Below, piece after piece: positions 1 to 8,417 of a stretch of 22,625 bases of DNA. This DNA comes from CSSED10-109M sp964349455 (lineage in GTDB: Bacteria > Bacillota_I > Bacilli_A > RF39 > UBA660): assembly GCA_964349455.1 (NCBI GenBank), contig CAYGGG010000008.1, positions 1 through 22,625 of the forward strand, written 5' to 3'. The notes below the pieces were generated by a model that saw only the letters and a list, made by a program, of their open reading frames with translations, was not told the DNA's origin and ran no database searches. The translations under genes were made by a program, and so were the position numbers. The stretch's first letter is position 1, and every line of letters starts with the position of its first letter.

Positions 1-375
1 GTATGTTTCACTAGCAGTGAAACTTGCATCTAGGTTGTTTTTTATCATAAATTCTAATTGACTTTCAATTTTTGAACTATAAAACGTATCATCATCATCT
101 AGAAAAGCAATATAATCGCCACTTGAAGCCGCTATCCCTGTGTTTCTAGCGAGTGCTCCACCACCATTCTTGTCTCTTTTTATATATTTTATTTTGATAT
201 TATTATCATATTTCTGCATAAATGCTTCAGTCATTTTTCTATCTTCAGTATCATTGTTATTATCATCAACAATAATAATTTCTATATTCTTATATGTTTG
301 ATTTAGACACGATTTAATTGCACGATCTAACATGCCGACTCTTTTATATGTTGGAATTATAATCGATACTAACAT
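1..375 (-). CDS. Family 2 glycosyltransferase, partial (C-terminus outside window)
   Basis: The first 125 residues of a GT-A fold glycosyltransferase are present and the frame is still open at base 1. The start is the ATG at 375-373, with a GGAAGG-type ribosome binding site about 12 bases upstream. The N-terminus reads MLVSIIIPTYKR, followed by a nucleotide-sugar-binding IIVDDNNND segment near residue 40, the ALARNTGIAASSGDYIAFLDDDD block near residues 80-100, and the metal-binding DDDD cluster. These are classic family 2 features. The gene starts 18 bases after the flippase gene ends, so it belongs to the same polysaccharide operon and probably adds one sugar to a lipid-linked repeat unit at the inner face of the membrane. 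Donor and acceptor cannot be read from the sequence. Confidence 0.9.
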   Translation of the reverse strand, partial: MLVSIIIPTYKRVGMLDRAIKSCLNQTYKNIEIIIVDDNNNDTEDRKMTEAFMQKYDNNIKIKYIKRDKNGGGALARNTGIAASSGDYIAFLDDDDTFYSSKIESQLEFMIKNNLDASFTASETY

Positions 376-393
376 ACTACTTACCCACCTTCC

Positions 394-1896
394 TTATTTC
401 ATTATTGCTATTTTTATTCTTCCCACTAAATTAATTTCAGGAAAAAATCTTTTATACAAAAATATTAGCAAAATACTATTCATAATAAAAATTCCTGTCC
501 CACATAAAAACCAAGCAATAAAATTTTGTTCAATGTAATTCTCATAAACATTATAAATATACAAATTTAACAATGAAATCAAACTTATTATCGTAATATG
601 CTTTAATAATTGAATATAATAATACTTGATACTAATTTTTAAAAATCCTTTATAAATAATAAAAACTCGATAATTCAGATCAACTATGCAGGCAATGATG
701 GTTGCTAATAGAACGCCTGAAATTCCATATTTCCTCACTAATAATAAGGTGATTGATAAATTTATTATACTTTCAACAATTGTTGCTAATCTTGTTTCTT
801 TAAATAAGCCTGCCGCATTTACAAAAGAATTAATCGGGATTCTTACAATATGAAAAAAGAGAATGATTACAAACAATAGTGATGTGGTTCTGGAAACCAG
901 CATGTTTTCCCCAACCCACAATTCAATAAATGGATTTAAAAAGAAGAATAAAGGAATACATATAATTATTGCAATTAAAAACATTGAGGAATTTAACTCA
1001 TTGAAAAATTTGGTTCTTTTTTCTTGATTTACAATTAATAAATTACCAATTCCAGACGTTATTGAAGGCGTAATTTTTAAAACTAAGCGATTAATAAATA
1101 TCATTATATAATTGTATACAGCATATATAGCAACAGTTGTGAGATTTACAAAAGCAGAAATAATAACTATATCAATATTGTTTGATACCAATGAACCAAT
1201 TTTGTGTGGGATTATGCTTTTTATGTGCTTTGTAGCGCTATAATCTTTTATAGGTTCTTTAAAATTAATTTGCTTATATTCTTTTTTAGCTAAATACACT
1301 ATTATTATATTGGATAATAATGATGTTATGATATGAGAAGATATAATTATTATTAAATCATAACCGAGTAATAGTAATGCTATTTCCATTGAAGTTCTGA
1401 TTATTAAGAATGATTGCATTACAATATTTACTTTATAATTTTTTTGATCTGCTATAAACAAAATTCGATACGAAGCAAAGAAATAATTAATGATTTCCGA
1501 AACTAAAAAGATTATAAATGCAACCTGTAAATATGAATACTCAAAAAAATCTGTTTTTATAATTAAATTTAGATTAAACGAAAGTATAATCCCAATTATC
1601 AAAATAGCAAGTCCTATATATAAGAAAATTTTTGTGGCCCCGGAAAATATTTGACCGATTTTTTTGAAATTTTTCGATGAAAGAGGTTTAAAGTATTCAT
1701 AAACAACTGCAGTTGAAAAACCACTTTCAGCTAAAGCTAGGTACACAAATAATTGTGTAAATAATTGGTATACCCCTTGTGTTTCAACTCCTAAGATTGA
1801 AATGAACAATTTTATTTTGAATAATCCAATTATTCCAATAACTATGTATGGTATAACAAAGGATAAATAATTCCAAACACTATTTTTTGTTCGCAT
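394..1896 (-). CDS. Polysaccharide flippase (Wzx/MOP superfamily)
   Basis: This 500-residue, strongly hydrophobic protein has about 12-14 predicted membrane segments spread over its whole length, no soluble domain, and the usual length of Wzx-type O-antigen/capsule flippases. The N-terminal helix followed by a GVETQGVYQLFTQ loop is typical of the family, as are several charged residues inside the first helices. It would move undecaprenyl-linked repeat units across the membrane. Its start overlaps the last 17 bases of the ligase/polymerase gene, which indicates translational coupling. It sits between that gene and a glycosyltransferase, the standard context for Wzx/Wzy-dependent assembly. A teichuronic acid or capsule transporter is equally possible; the class is firm, the substrate is not. 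Confidence 0.88.
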   Translation of the reverse strand: MRTKNSVWNYLSFVIPYIVIGIIGLFKIKLFISILGVETQGVYQLFTQLFVYLALAESGFSTAVVYEYFKPLSSKNFKKIGQIFSGATKIFLYIGLAILIIGIILSFNLNLIIKTDFFEYSYLQVAFIIFLVSEIINYFFASYRILFIADQKNYKVNIVMQSFLIIRTSMEIALLLLGYDLIIIISSHIITSLLSNIIIVYLAKKEYKQINFKEPIKDYSATKHIKSIIPHKIGSLVSNNIDIVIISAFVNLTTVAIYAVYNYIMIFINRLVLKITPSITSGIGNLLIVNQEKRTKFFNELNSSMFLIAIIICIPLFFFLNPFIELWVGENMLVSRTTSLLFVIILFFHIVRIPINSFVNAAGLFKETRLATIVESIINLSITLLLVRKYGISGVLLATIIACIVDLNYRVFIIYKGFLKISIKYYYIQLLKHITIISLISLLNLYIYNVYENYIEQNFIAWFLCGTGIFIMNSILLIFLYKRFFPEINLVGRIKIAIMK

Positions 1897-3199
1897 AAAA
1901 ACACTCTCTTATCATATTTTTTCCCTCTCCAATAGTATCATTAACAATTAAAAAGAAAGTAATTATAAACATGGGCATTAGTTGTGAATCATATGAAACA
2001 CTTTCAAAAAAACCTAATAATACAAAATTAATTAACACTAAAATTGCTAATGTTGATTGAAAACGTTTTTGATAAAAAATATTATAAATTATTTTTAAAA
2101 AAATTGATAAAATTAATCCACAAAATGCGATCATCCCAAAAACACCAATTTCCACCCAAACATGTAAATAATTATTATGAGGATATCCCACGGAATTTTT
2201 CTCGAAAATATCATCTTCAAAATATGCTTCATAGCTTCCCAAACCGACCCCCAAATACATGTTTTCATTGATAACCTCACGAACTCTTGTTAAAAATAAT
2301 TTTCTTGAATCACTAGAATAATCTTTATATTCATAATCAGTAATATTAGCTGATATGAAATTTTTAAAAAAAGAATTTTCAACTAAATATTCTGCTGATA
2401 ATAAAAATACATTGTACGATGGGGAAATATATAAAAATGCGGTGATAATTAACAAAATATTAATCATTATTGTTTTCAACTTCTCTTTTTTAAAGATTAA
2501 TACGTATATAACTATATATCCTAATATACCAATTAAGATAATATATGCAGATCTTGTAAATGATAGCGCGATGTTAATAGCGGCTAAAAATATGAGAAGG
2601 TTTAATAAATATCCGATCAACCTTTTTTTTATTATGTTGTATTTAATTTCAAAAAATAGTATTAAAATGACAATTAAATTCGCGAATGCCCCTAAATATA
2701 TCGGATTAAAAAGGGTTGCCGAAATTCGCCCTTTTCCACCAGAATAATTATGCATTCCAGCTATATTTAGATTAATACCAAAAATATACATTATTATTCC
2801 AATAATAAAAACAATTCCAGCTGCTAAAAAAATTGTATAAAATATTTTTTTAATATTTTCATTAGAAAAATTGGTTGTAAATAATATGTTTGTAAAAATA
2901 ATAAATGAAATGTACTTGAAAATTGAATATAATGTAACTATTTTATCGGCAGATACTATTAAAGATACACAAGACATTAAAATAAAAAGACAAGCCAATA
3001 TATTGAATATATTAAATTTGAATATTATCTTTTCCTTTAGTATTATTTTTTGATGCCAAAAATATATTCCAAAGAAAATTGAAAACATAAATAATCTTGT
3101 TGGAATTATTCCAAATAATACTGAATAATTTTTCGGAATTACCAGCAAAAGGAAAAGTAAAACTAATAAGCTATTTATAAACCAGGTTGTTTTTAACAT
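1880..3199 (-). CDS. O-antigen ligase/Wzy-type polymerase family membrane protein
   Basis: A 439-residue polytopic membrane protein with about 10-12 helices and one large extracytoplasmic loop at roughly residues 255-345. The loop ends in the family signature PHNNYLHVWVEIG (about residue 340), whose histidine is the hallmark of the Wzy_C/O-antigen ligase superfamily. An SFTRSAY segment near residue 215 is also typical. The enzyme polymerises lipid-linked repeat units or transfers glycan to an acceptor on the outer face of the membrane. Two adjacent ATGs are possible. The AGGAGG at 3205-3210 is only 2 bases from the ATG at 3202 but 5 bases from the one at 3199, so I chose 3199. The binding site lies between this start and the upstream stop codon. 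Confidence 0.88.
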   Translation of the reverse strand: MLKTTWFINSLLVLLFLLLVIPKNYSVLFGIIPTRLFMFSIFFGIYFWHQKIILKEKIIFKFNIFNILACLFILMSCVSLIVSADKIVTLYSIFKYISFIIFTNILFTTNFSNENIKKIFYTIFLAAGIVFIIGIIMYIFGINLNIAGMHNYSGGKGRISATLFNPIYLGAFANLIVILILFFEIKYNIIKKRLIGYLLNLLIFLAAINIALSFTRSAYIILIGILGYIVIYVLIFKKEKLKTIMINILLIITAFLYISPSYNVFLLSAEYLVENSFFKNFISANITDYEYKDYSSDSRKLFLTRVREVINENMYLGVGLGSYEAYFEDDIFEKNSVGYPHNNYLHVWVEIGVFGMIAFCGLILSIFLKIIYNIFYQKRFQSTLAILVLINFVLLGFFESVSYDSQLMPMFIITFFLIVNDTIGEGKNMIRECFYANKK

Positions 3200-3204
3200 C
3201 ATAA

Positions 3205-3210
3205 CCTCCT
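3205..3210 (-). promoter_or_regulatory. Ribosome binding site deciding the ligase start
   Basis: AGGAGG on the minus strand abuts the stop codon of the upstream glycosyltransferase (3209-3211). Spacing is 2 bases to the first ATG and 5 to the second, which favours the second. Confidence 0.7.
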
Positions 3211-4150
3211 ACTTGAATAAATTATATATTAAGGCACAAAAATAATACGGTATAACAAATATTATCATTGAAATTGCTGATATTATGGTAATTTTAAATT
3301 CTCGTTTTATATTTAGAATAAATTGATATATCTTTATGATTGCTTTATAATGATCTCTTATCCTTAACTCCCTTGGAATATATCTAATTGCTGCTAAAAT
3401 CAAATATTTCACTTCCTTTGTAATTTGATAATTCTTTTTATTTAAAGAATTAAATGCAGAAGTATAATTTGTTAATAAATCGTTGAATGTATTAATGCTT
3501 AAATTTTGCATAATTGATGTTGAATCGTCGCGAATTCTTCTGTAATAAACAATTTCATCTATAATAGTTATTTTATTTGCAATTTTAAATGCCATAATAG
3601 AAAAATAATTATCTTCATGAGTTGTTTTTTTTAAAAATCTAACATCTCTAATTGTTTTTCTTAAATACAACCGACCACAAACAGACATAGAACCCAATAT
3701 TGAAATTCTTTCACTCAAATTAAAAGAACCCTCAGGTTTTAAATATTTTGCATCATTTGACTTCCATTTCTTTTGTGAATTAAAATAAATCGAATTGCCA
3801 ATAATAATTTCTGATTTTGTTTTAATTGCGGAATTGTATAAATTCTCTAAAGCATTTTTTGCAATATAGTCGTCACTGTCGCAAAAAAAGATATATTCAC
3901 CAACGGCTACATCAAGACCCTGATTTCTTGCCATTGAAAGACCTTCATTACTTTTTTTGATGATTTTAATATTATCAAAACTTGTCATATATCGCTTATA
4001 TATTTTTTCGCTTTCATCTGTCGAACCGTCATCTATTATTATAATTTCATAGTTGTTTTTTTCAATGGTTTGATTTATTATTGAATCTAAACATTCTTCC
4101 AAATATAATTCTACATTATATACTGGAATTATTACTGATATTTTCTTCAT
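3209..4150 (-). CDS. Family 2 glycosyltransferase (EpsJ-like)
   Basis: A 313-residue GT-A enzyme. Visible motifs are ISVIIPVYNVE at the N-terminus, IIIIDDGSTDES with the nucleotide-binding aspartates around residues 40-41, SMARNQGLD at 72-80, and the metal-binding CDSDDY at about 90-95. The last 25 residues form one hydrophobic helix that probably holds the enzyme on the cytoplasmic face of the membrane. This architecture matches EpsJ/WcaA-like transferases of exopolysaccharide clusters. It is the first gene after a strong promoter (4174-4202), and ligase, flippase and a second transferase follow without terminators, so it leads the polysaccharide operon. A TGAGGT ribosome binding site lies 6 bases before the ATG. 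Confidence 0.92.
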   Translation of the reverse strand: MKKISVIIPVYNVELYLEECLDSIINQTIEKNNYEIIIIDDGSTDESEKIYKRYMTSFDNIKIIKKSNEGLSMARNQGLDVAVGEYIFFCDSDDYIAKNALENLYNSAIKTKSEIIIGNSIYFNSQKKWKSNDAKYLKPEGSFNLSERISILGSMSVCGRLYLRKTIRDVRFLKKTTHEDNYFSIMAFKIANKITIIDEIVYYRRIRDDSTSIMQNLSINTFNDLLTNYTSAFNSLNKKNYQITKEVKYLILAAIRYIPRELRIRDHYKAIIKIYQFILNIKREFKITIISAISMIIFVIPYYFCALIYNLFK

Positions 4151-4173
4151 ATTTATACCTCACCACCTGCATA

Positions 4174-4202
4174 ATTATATCATTTATAACATTCGCTTTC
4201 AA
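4174..4202 (-). promoter_or_regulatory. Promoter of the polysaccharide operon
   Basis: On the minus strand: -35 TTGAAA at 4202-4197, a 17-base spacer, and a consensus -10 TATAAT at 4179-4174. The predicted transcript starts near 4167, leaving a leader of about 17 nt before the ATG at 4150. It directly follows the terminator of the preceding operon. Confidence 0.85.
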
Positions 4203-4205
4203 GTC

Positions 4206-4233
4206 AAAAGGACCTACAATAGTAGGTCCTTTT
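4206..4233 (-). terminator. Terminator of the cohesin-protein operon, overlapping its stop codon
   Basis: A perfect 12-bp inverted repeat (4206-4217 with 4222-4233) with a 4-base loop, AAAAGGACCTAC against GTAGGTCCTTTT. The run of Ts forms the end of the stem. The stop codon of the cohesin gene (TAG, 4214-4216) and its last five sense codons lie inside the hairpin. The repeat is symmetric, but no plus-strand gene needs it. Confidence 0.8.
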
Positions 4234-5500
4234 GTCTATTCACCCTATTTTTCTTTTTCTTTAAAGCCATTGTTGCTGTTGTAACTAATAAAATAAGCGT
4301 TGTTGAAGCAAAAATAATAGCTAAAAGATTATGATTTTCTTCTTGTTCATCTTTTATTTCAAAATTAAATCTTTGCATCGTATTTTCTTTTTGATCATAT
4401 TGATAAATCCCCTTATTTCCAGTTTCAATATTAATACCATAAATTAAATAAAAATCTTGAAATTGATCATTTCGATAACCATTCACTTCATGTCCATCAA
4501 TTGTCAACTTTACTTTTTGATAACCATCGGGAATTATTATATCTTCTGGAAATTCTAAATTAAAGAAAACAAATAATTTATTTTTAATTTCTCGATATTC
4601 AATTAAACTATCTAAAACAAAATATCTTAATTCTTCATCGCGAACAACTAATAAAGTTAAATCGTTTTTTTCATTAAAACAAGCCGGAATTTCTTCTTCT
4701 TTATACTCAATTGTTTTAATTAAAAATAATGATGGACATGTGATTTGATCTGTTTTTCTAATTAAATTATATTTTTGACCATCCACTTCAATTTCAATTG
4801 GATTTAATTCTTCAACTAAAGCATTAATAATATAAGTTCTTTGATTACCGTTTTGGGCGGTAACAATAATTTCAATTTTATTAAGCCCATCAACTACATC
4901 TATTTCACCAAGCCCCATGACACTTGCTTTAGCATCCTCTATTTCACCGATAATATTTATTTTAGTTGTTTCTGGTGCTAAAGTTACACTATATTCTAAT
5001 GTTTCTTTTTCAAATTCAGGTTCTAATTGATAGTTTTCAATCGATAAACTTTTTAAAAAATTATTTTTACTATAAGTTGCTTCAAGTTCTGATTGCGTCA
5101 TCACTGTTACTTTTGAACTACCATTCGTAACTGATAATTTATTTTCATCAATATCATAAACCGTTGAATTAGCAATGTAAATACTAGCTGAACCGCTTGT
5201 TCTCGCCACAAAATCAAATGTATATGAATCAGTTTTTGTTATTTTATTTATATCAGATGGTCCAAGAATACTAGTACCACCAGCACTACTATTAGTTAAT
5301 CTTAATCTTGTTGTATCATACTTTAAATCAAATTCAAAGACCCCTAAATATGAATTTGATGAAACGGTCACAGTGGTTCGTAAAGTACTACCAACTAAAA
5401 CAGTGCTTTTTGAATTGCTAATTGAAATCCTTGCTGTTGAAGCATTAATAGTTGGTATAAAAAGAAAAAATAAAATTATTATTAAAAATTTATATTTCAT
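4214..5500 (-). CDS. Membrane-anchored surface protein with cohesin-like and cadherin-like domains
   Basis: A 428-residue secreted protein. Residues 1-20 are a signal peptide ending in NA. Residues about 22-134 read like a cohesin: a VLVGSTLRTTVTVSSN strand, GVFEFDLKYDTTRLRL with the cohesin-type 'YD' strand, FDFVARTSGSASIYI, and a closing strand after DIDENKLSV. Residues about 147-230 match the bacterial cadherin-like beta-sandwich (PF12733 type), LKSLSIENYQLEPEF through NGNQRTYIINA. Residues 231-389 form an unrecognised beta-rich region with two cysteines. A transmembrane helix at about 391-413 is followed by a KKKKNR stop-transfer segment, so the rest of the protein faces outward. The gene begins 7 bases after a dockerin-bearing glucosaminidase gene, with an AGGTGA binding site in that gap. 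The likely role is to hold dockerin proteins on the cell. The cohesin call rests on pattern, not on a profile search. Confidence 0.75.
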   Translation of the reverse strand: MKYKFLIIILFFLFIPTINASTARISISNSKSTVLVGSTLRTTVTVSSNSYLGVFEFDLKYDTTRLRLTNSSAGGTSILGPSDINKITKTDSYTFDFVARTSGSASIYIANSTVYDIDENKLSVTNGSSKVTVMTQSELEATYSKNNFLKSLSIENYQLEPEFEKETLEYSVTLAPETTKINIIGEIEDAKASVMGLGEIDVVDGLNKIEIIVTAQNGNQRTYIINALVEELNPIEIEVDGQKYNLIRKTDQITCPSLFLIKTIEYKEEEIPACFNEKNDLTLLVVRDEELRYFVLDSLIEYREIKNKLFVFFNLEFPEDIIIPDGYQKVKLTIDGHEVNGYRNDQFQDFYLIYGINIETGNKGIYQYDQKENTMQRFNFEIKDEQEENHNLLAIIFASTTLILLVTTATMALKKKKNRVNRQKDLLL

Positions 5501-5507
5501 GTTTCAC

Positions 5508-7424
5508 CTACGCTTCTAAAATTATTTTTCTGATTCTTAAAAAATCAATTAAACCAATTTTGTTATCATTATCCATATCGGCTGCTTTTAAGAAAACTTC
5601 TGATAAATCCGCATTTCCTAAAATAACATTTCTGATTCGAAGAAAATCAAGTAATCCAATTTGACCATTTCCGGTTACATCACCTTTAATGACTACTTGA
5701 AAAGTTGCTTCATCTTCACCATTAGTAATTGTAACAAAATCACCAGTTGCTAATTTTGCATTTGTTTTTGTTTTGCCATTAACATCTTTAACATTGATTA
5801 TAACTGATAATGAATGTTCTTCAAATTTGTTTTTTAATTGATTTGTAGTCATATTTAACTTAATATTATCAAGAAATTGATCTTTTAAACTAATATCAGT
5901 TTTTGAAATTAATTCACGAACTGTTAAATTACCATTATCAATTCTAGTAATTTTTATATTATAAGTTCTTTTTGTACCATTTTCAGCTGTAACTACTACT
6001 TGATGATCAGTAATTTCTTCAGTTAAAGTAATCTCACCAGTTCCAGAAAGAGAAGCTGATGTTAAATAACGAATTGCTTTGATATTTATTTTTGATTTTG
6101 AAACAGATATCGCATACTGATATGTTTCTGGATGAAAATTAGCAATTAAGATATCATCAACTGATAGTGTTTTAAGCCAATTGTTTGGGCTTCCCGGATT
6201 TGGTAATTCGGTTTTATTGGGCATATTATTGTAGATTGGAATTTTAAAAACGAAAGCTTGATTTAATAAACTATTTCTTTGATAATTATTAAAAACCGTA
6301 CTTGATTCACTAGATGGGGCCTGGATATTTTGCATATATTGATTATTATGATAAGTTGGCGTAACAACATTAAATTTTTGATAATATAAAGTACTTTGCC
6401 CCCGACCAATATAATTACTTACCATAAAACTAGCACCACCAACAATTGCTGCATAATCACTATTCCAATCCCTATTCTTAGCATATTTTAAAGCATTTTC
6501 AATAATAGCGGTTGTGGTAGCACCGGTTGCGCCAATATTATAAAAATTATAATATCCGACATAACCTGGATAAGTTCCAGAACTAATCACTGAACCATTT
6601 CGACCATGTTCTTGAATAACTCTAGCGGCTAAAAAATATGGACTAACATTATGAGTCTGTGCTGCAACCATAAAAATCTCAGCATAAGTCATATTTCTAG
6701 TAACATCAGCGGCCGTTCTTAAAGCTTTTCCTTCCATAAAAGAATTGTTTAGCATTGCTTGAACACCTGTTAAAGTATGATATCCTGGCATATAAGCTAA
6801 ATCTTCAAACATAAAAATTCTTCGTTCATTAATGAAATTTCTTGGATCAATATAATAAGCAATTAATTCATCACTAGCGGCATACCAACTAGGTCCCCCA
6901 CCTGAAAAGTTATTTCGAAAAAGATTAGTTTCATAATCATAACTTGCTAAATGTTTCCAACCATCATTGCTTGTTTGAACTAAACTTTTGCCCAAACTAT
7001 TTTGACCATTAATTACATCTTGAAAATCTAAACCAGTATGATGTGGAACAAATACCCAATTTGGATATAAAGCTTGTAAGAGCGCAATTGAGTGCTGATA
7101 TGATTCAGGAAAAGCTTGATTATATTCCGCTGGAATAATAGGTTCTACCTGAATAAGTGACGAACAAACATAGCCAATATTATTCTGATAATCAACTTGA
7201 TACCACTTGTTATTGCAACCACCTTCGTCATTATGTTCACCCAAAATAATAACTTTGTAATTTTCCCTAAGTTGGAGGATTGCTGAATAACTTGTTCCCG
7301 GACCAGTGCGTAAATTTAAAGCAGCAGTTGTAACTGTCCCAATTAATGTTTCATTATTCGCTTTAATGAAAATTGGCATAGTAAAAAGAACAAAGATTAA
7401 GATAAATATTTTGACATTTTTCAT
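5508..7424 (-). CDS. Secreted SH3b-glucosaminidase with C-terminal dockerin
   Basis: A 638-residue exported hydrolase. Order of parts: signal peptide (1-23); bacterial SH3 domain (about 27-94, with ALNLRTGPGTSYS and NIGYVCSSLI); endo-beta-N-acetylglucosaminidase domain (about 161-356) containing WYAASDELIAYYIDPRNF and the candidate catalytic glutamate E272 in AARVIQEHG; cadherin-like beta-sandwich (about 416-494); a spacer domain; and a type I dockerin (581-638) with two F-hand repeats, GDVTGNGQIGLLDF and ADMDNDNKIGLIDF. The second repeat has all the expected calcium ligands; the first is weaker. The enzyme should cleave peptidoglycan or N-acetylglucosamine-containing host glycans outside the cell. 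A GTG at 7436 would add four residues, but the GGGTGG ribosome binding site and the signal peptide favour the ATG at 7424. The cohesin protein downstream is the obvious docking partner. Confidence 0.9.
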   Translation of the reverse strand: MKNVKIFILIFVLFTMPIFIKANNETLIGTVTTAALNLRTGPGTSYSAILQLRENYKVIILGEHNDEGGCNNKWYQVDYQNNIGYVCSSLIQVEPIIPAEYNQAFPESYQHSIALLQALYPNWVFVPHHTGLDFQDVINGQNSLGKSLVQTSNDGWKHLASYDYETNLFRNNFSGGGPSWYAASDELIAYYIDPRNFINERRIFMFEDLAYMPGYHTLTGVQAMLNNSFMEGKALRTAADVTRNMTYAEIFMVAAQTHNVSPYFLAARVIQEHGRNGSVISSGTYPGYVGYYNFYNIGATGATTTAIIENALKYAKNRDWNSDYAAIVGGASFMVSNYIGRGQSTLYYQKFNVVTPTYHNNQYMQNIQAPSSESSTVFNNYQRNSLLNQAFVFKIPIYNNMPNKTELPNPGSPNNWLKTLSVDDILIANFHPETYQYAISVSKSKINIKAIRYLTSASLSGTGEITLTEEITDHQVVVTAENGTKRTYNIKITRIDNGNLTVRELISKTDISLKDQFLDNIKLNMTTNQLKNKFEEHSLSVIINVKDVNGKTKTNAKLATGDFVTITNGEDEATFQVVIKGDVTGNGQIGLLDFLRIRNVILGNADLSEVFLKAADMDNDNKIGLIDFLRIRKIILEA

Positions 7425-7456
7425 TTTACCACCCACATTTCATCATTATTAATTCT

Positions 7457-7465
7457 ATTATACCA
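7457..7465 (-). promoter_or_regulatory. Extended -10 promoter of the glucosaminidase-cohesin operon
   Basis: TGGTATAAT on the minus strand is a consensus -10 (7462-7457) with the TGn extension. No good -35 lies 16-18 bases upstream, which fits an extended -10 promoter. The predicted leader is about 26 nt. Confidence 0.65.
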
Positions 7466-7527
7466 AAAATTAGTCATAAAGCGAAATTGAATTAATTTTG
7501 TTTGACATTTGTTATGCATTTTCATAA

Positions 7528-7551
7528 AAAAAAGACTTATTAGTCTTTTTT
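7528..7551 (-). terminator. Terminator of rpsB-tsf, with the tsf stop codon at its loop
   Basis: AAAAAAGACT and AGTCTTTTTT form a 10-bp stem with a 4-base loop. The minus strand runs out of the stem in a further stretch of Ts. The TAA of tsf (7542-7540) occupies the closing base and loop, so the last three codons (Lys-Lys-Asp) form the rising arm of the hairpin. Confidence 0.85.
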
Positions 7552-8409
7552 GATTTGGCACATAACTTCATCAACAAAATTATCTGATCTTTTTTCTATT
7601 CCTTCGCCTACTTCATAACGAATAAATTGAATTACTTTTGCTTCTTTTAAGTATTCTTTTACTGTTTGGTCAGAATTCTTAACAAATTCTTGTTCTTCTA
7701 AACAAATTTCTTTAAAATATTTTTGAATTCGCCCCTCAACCATTTTTTCGGCAATTTCTAAAGGTTTTCCTTCACTAATTGCTTGTTCTTTTAAAATTGC
7801 TTGTTCTTTTTCAATTAAAGAATCATCAACATCTTCTCTTCTAACATATAAAGGTTTCATTGCGGCAATATGCATTGCAATATCTTTAGCCTTTTCTTCA
7901 CTACCATTTTCAACTAAAGTTAAAACAGCAATTTTACCACCCATATGAATATAGCTACCAAATTGTTGATTATTTTCTTTTTCAATTAATTGAAAACGTC
8001 GAAAACTAATTTTTTCACCAATTTTAGCAGTCTTTGCAACGATTAAATCATTTAATGATTCTTCATTGTATTTTAGAATTAACGCCTGTTCAATATCTTC
8101 AAAATCACAATTAATGACTGTTTTGGCGATAATTACTGCTAGTTCTTGAAATTCTTTATTTATAGCAACAAAATCAGTTTCACAATTTAGTTCAACTAAA
8201 ACTGCTTTTGTATTATCAACAAAAATAGTTGCAATTCCTTCTGCCGCAATTCTTTCTGATTTACTAGCAACTTTTAAAATTCCTTTTTCTCTTAACCAAT
8301 CAACTGATTCTTCAATATTCCCATCATTTGCTTCTAATGCTTTTTTACAATCAAGCATCCCCGCTCCAGTTTTTTCTCTTAATTCTTTTACTAATCCTGC
8401 ACTTATCAT
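7540..8409 (-). CDS. tsf: Translation elongation factor Ts
   Basis: This 289-residue protein has the EF-Ts N-terminal UBA-like helical domain (VKELREKTGAGMLDCKKALE and IEESVDWLREKG), then the TDFVA motif that inserts into EF-Tu (NCETDFVAINKEF, about residues 77-89). Two dimerisation subdomains follow, including HIAAMKPLYV. Its length equals the usual bacterial form. It restores GDP-bound EF-Tu to the active GTP form in the cytoplasm. The ATG is preceded by AGGAGG with 4-base spacing and lies 8 bases after rpsB, the conserved rpsB-tsf order, so both come from the rpsB promoter. The end of the gene is fused into the terminator hairpin. Confidence 0.98.
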   Translation of the reverse strand: MISAGLVKELREKTGAGMLDCKKALEANDGNIEESVDWLREKGILKVASKSERIAAEGIATIFVDNTKAVLVELNCETDFVAINKEFQELAVIIAKTVINCDFEDIEQALILKYNEESLNDLIVAKTAKIGEKISFRRFQLIEKENNQQFGSYIHMGGKIAVLTLVENGSEEKAKDIAMHIAAMKPLYVRREDVDDSLIEKEQAILKEQAISEGKPLEIAEKMVEGRIQKYFKEICLEEQEFVKNSDQTVKEYLKEAKVIQFIRYEVGEGIEKRSDNFVDEVMCQIKKD

Positions 8410-8417
8410 ATTGCCTC

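Noticed and set aside
2044..3053. Three plus-strand open frames opposite the O-antigen ligase gene
   Set aside because: Antisense shadows of a membrane-protein gene; no start signals and no recognisable domains.
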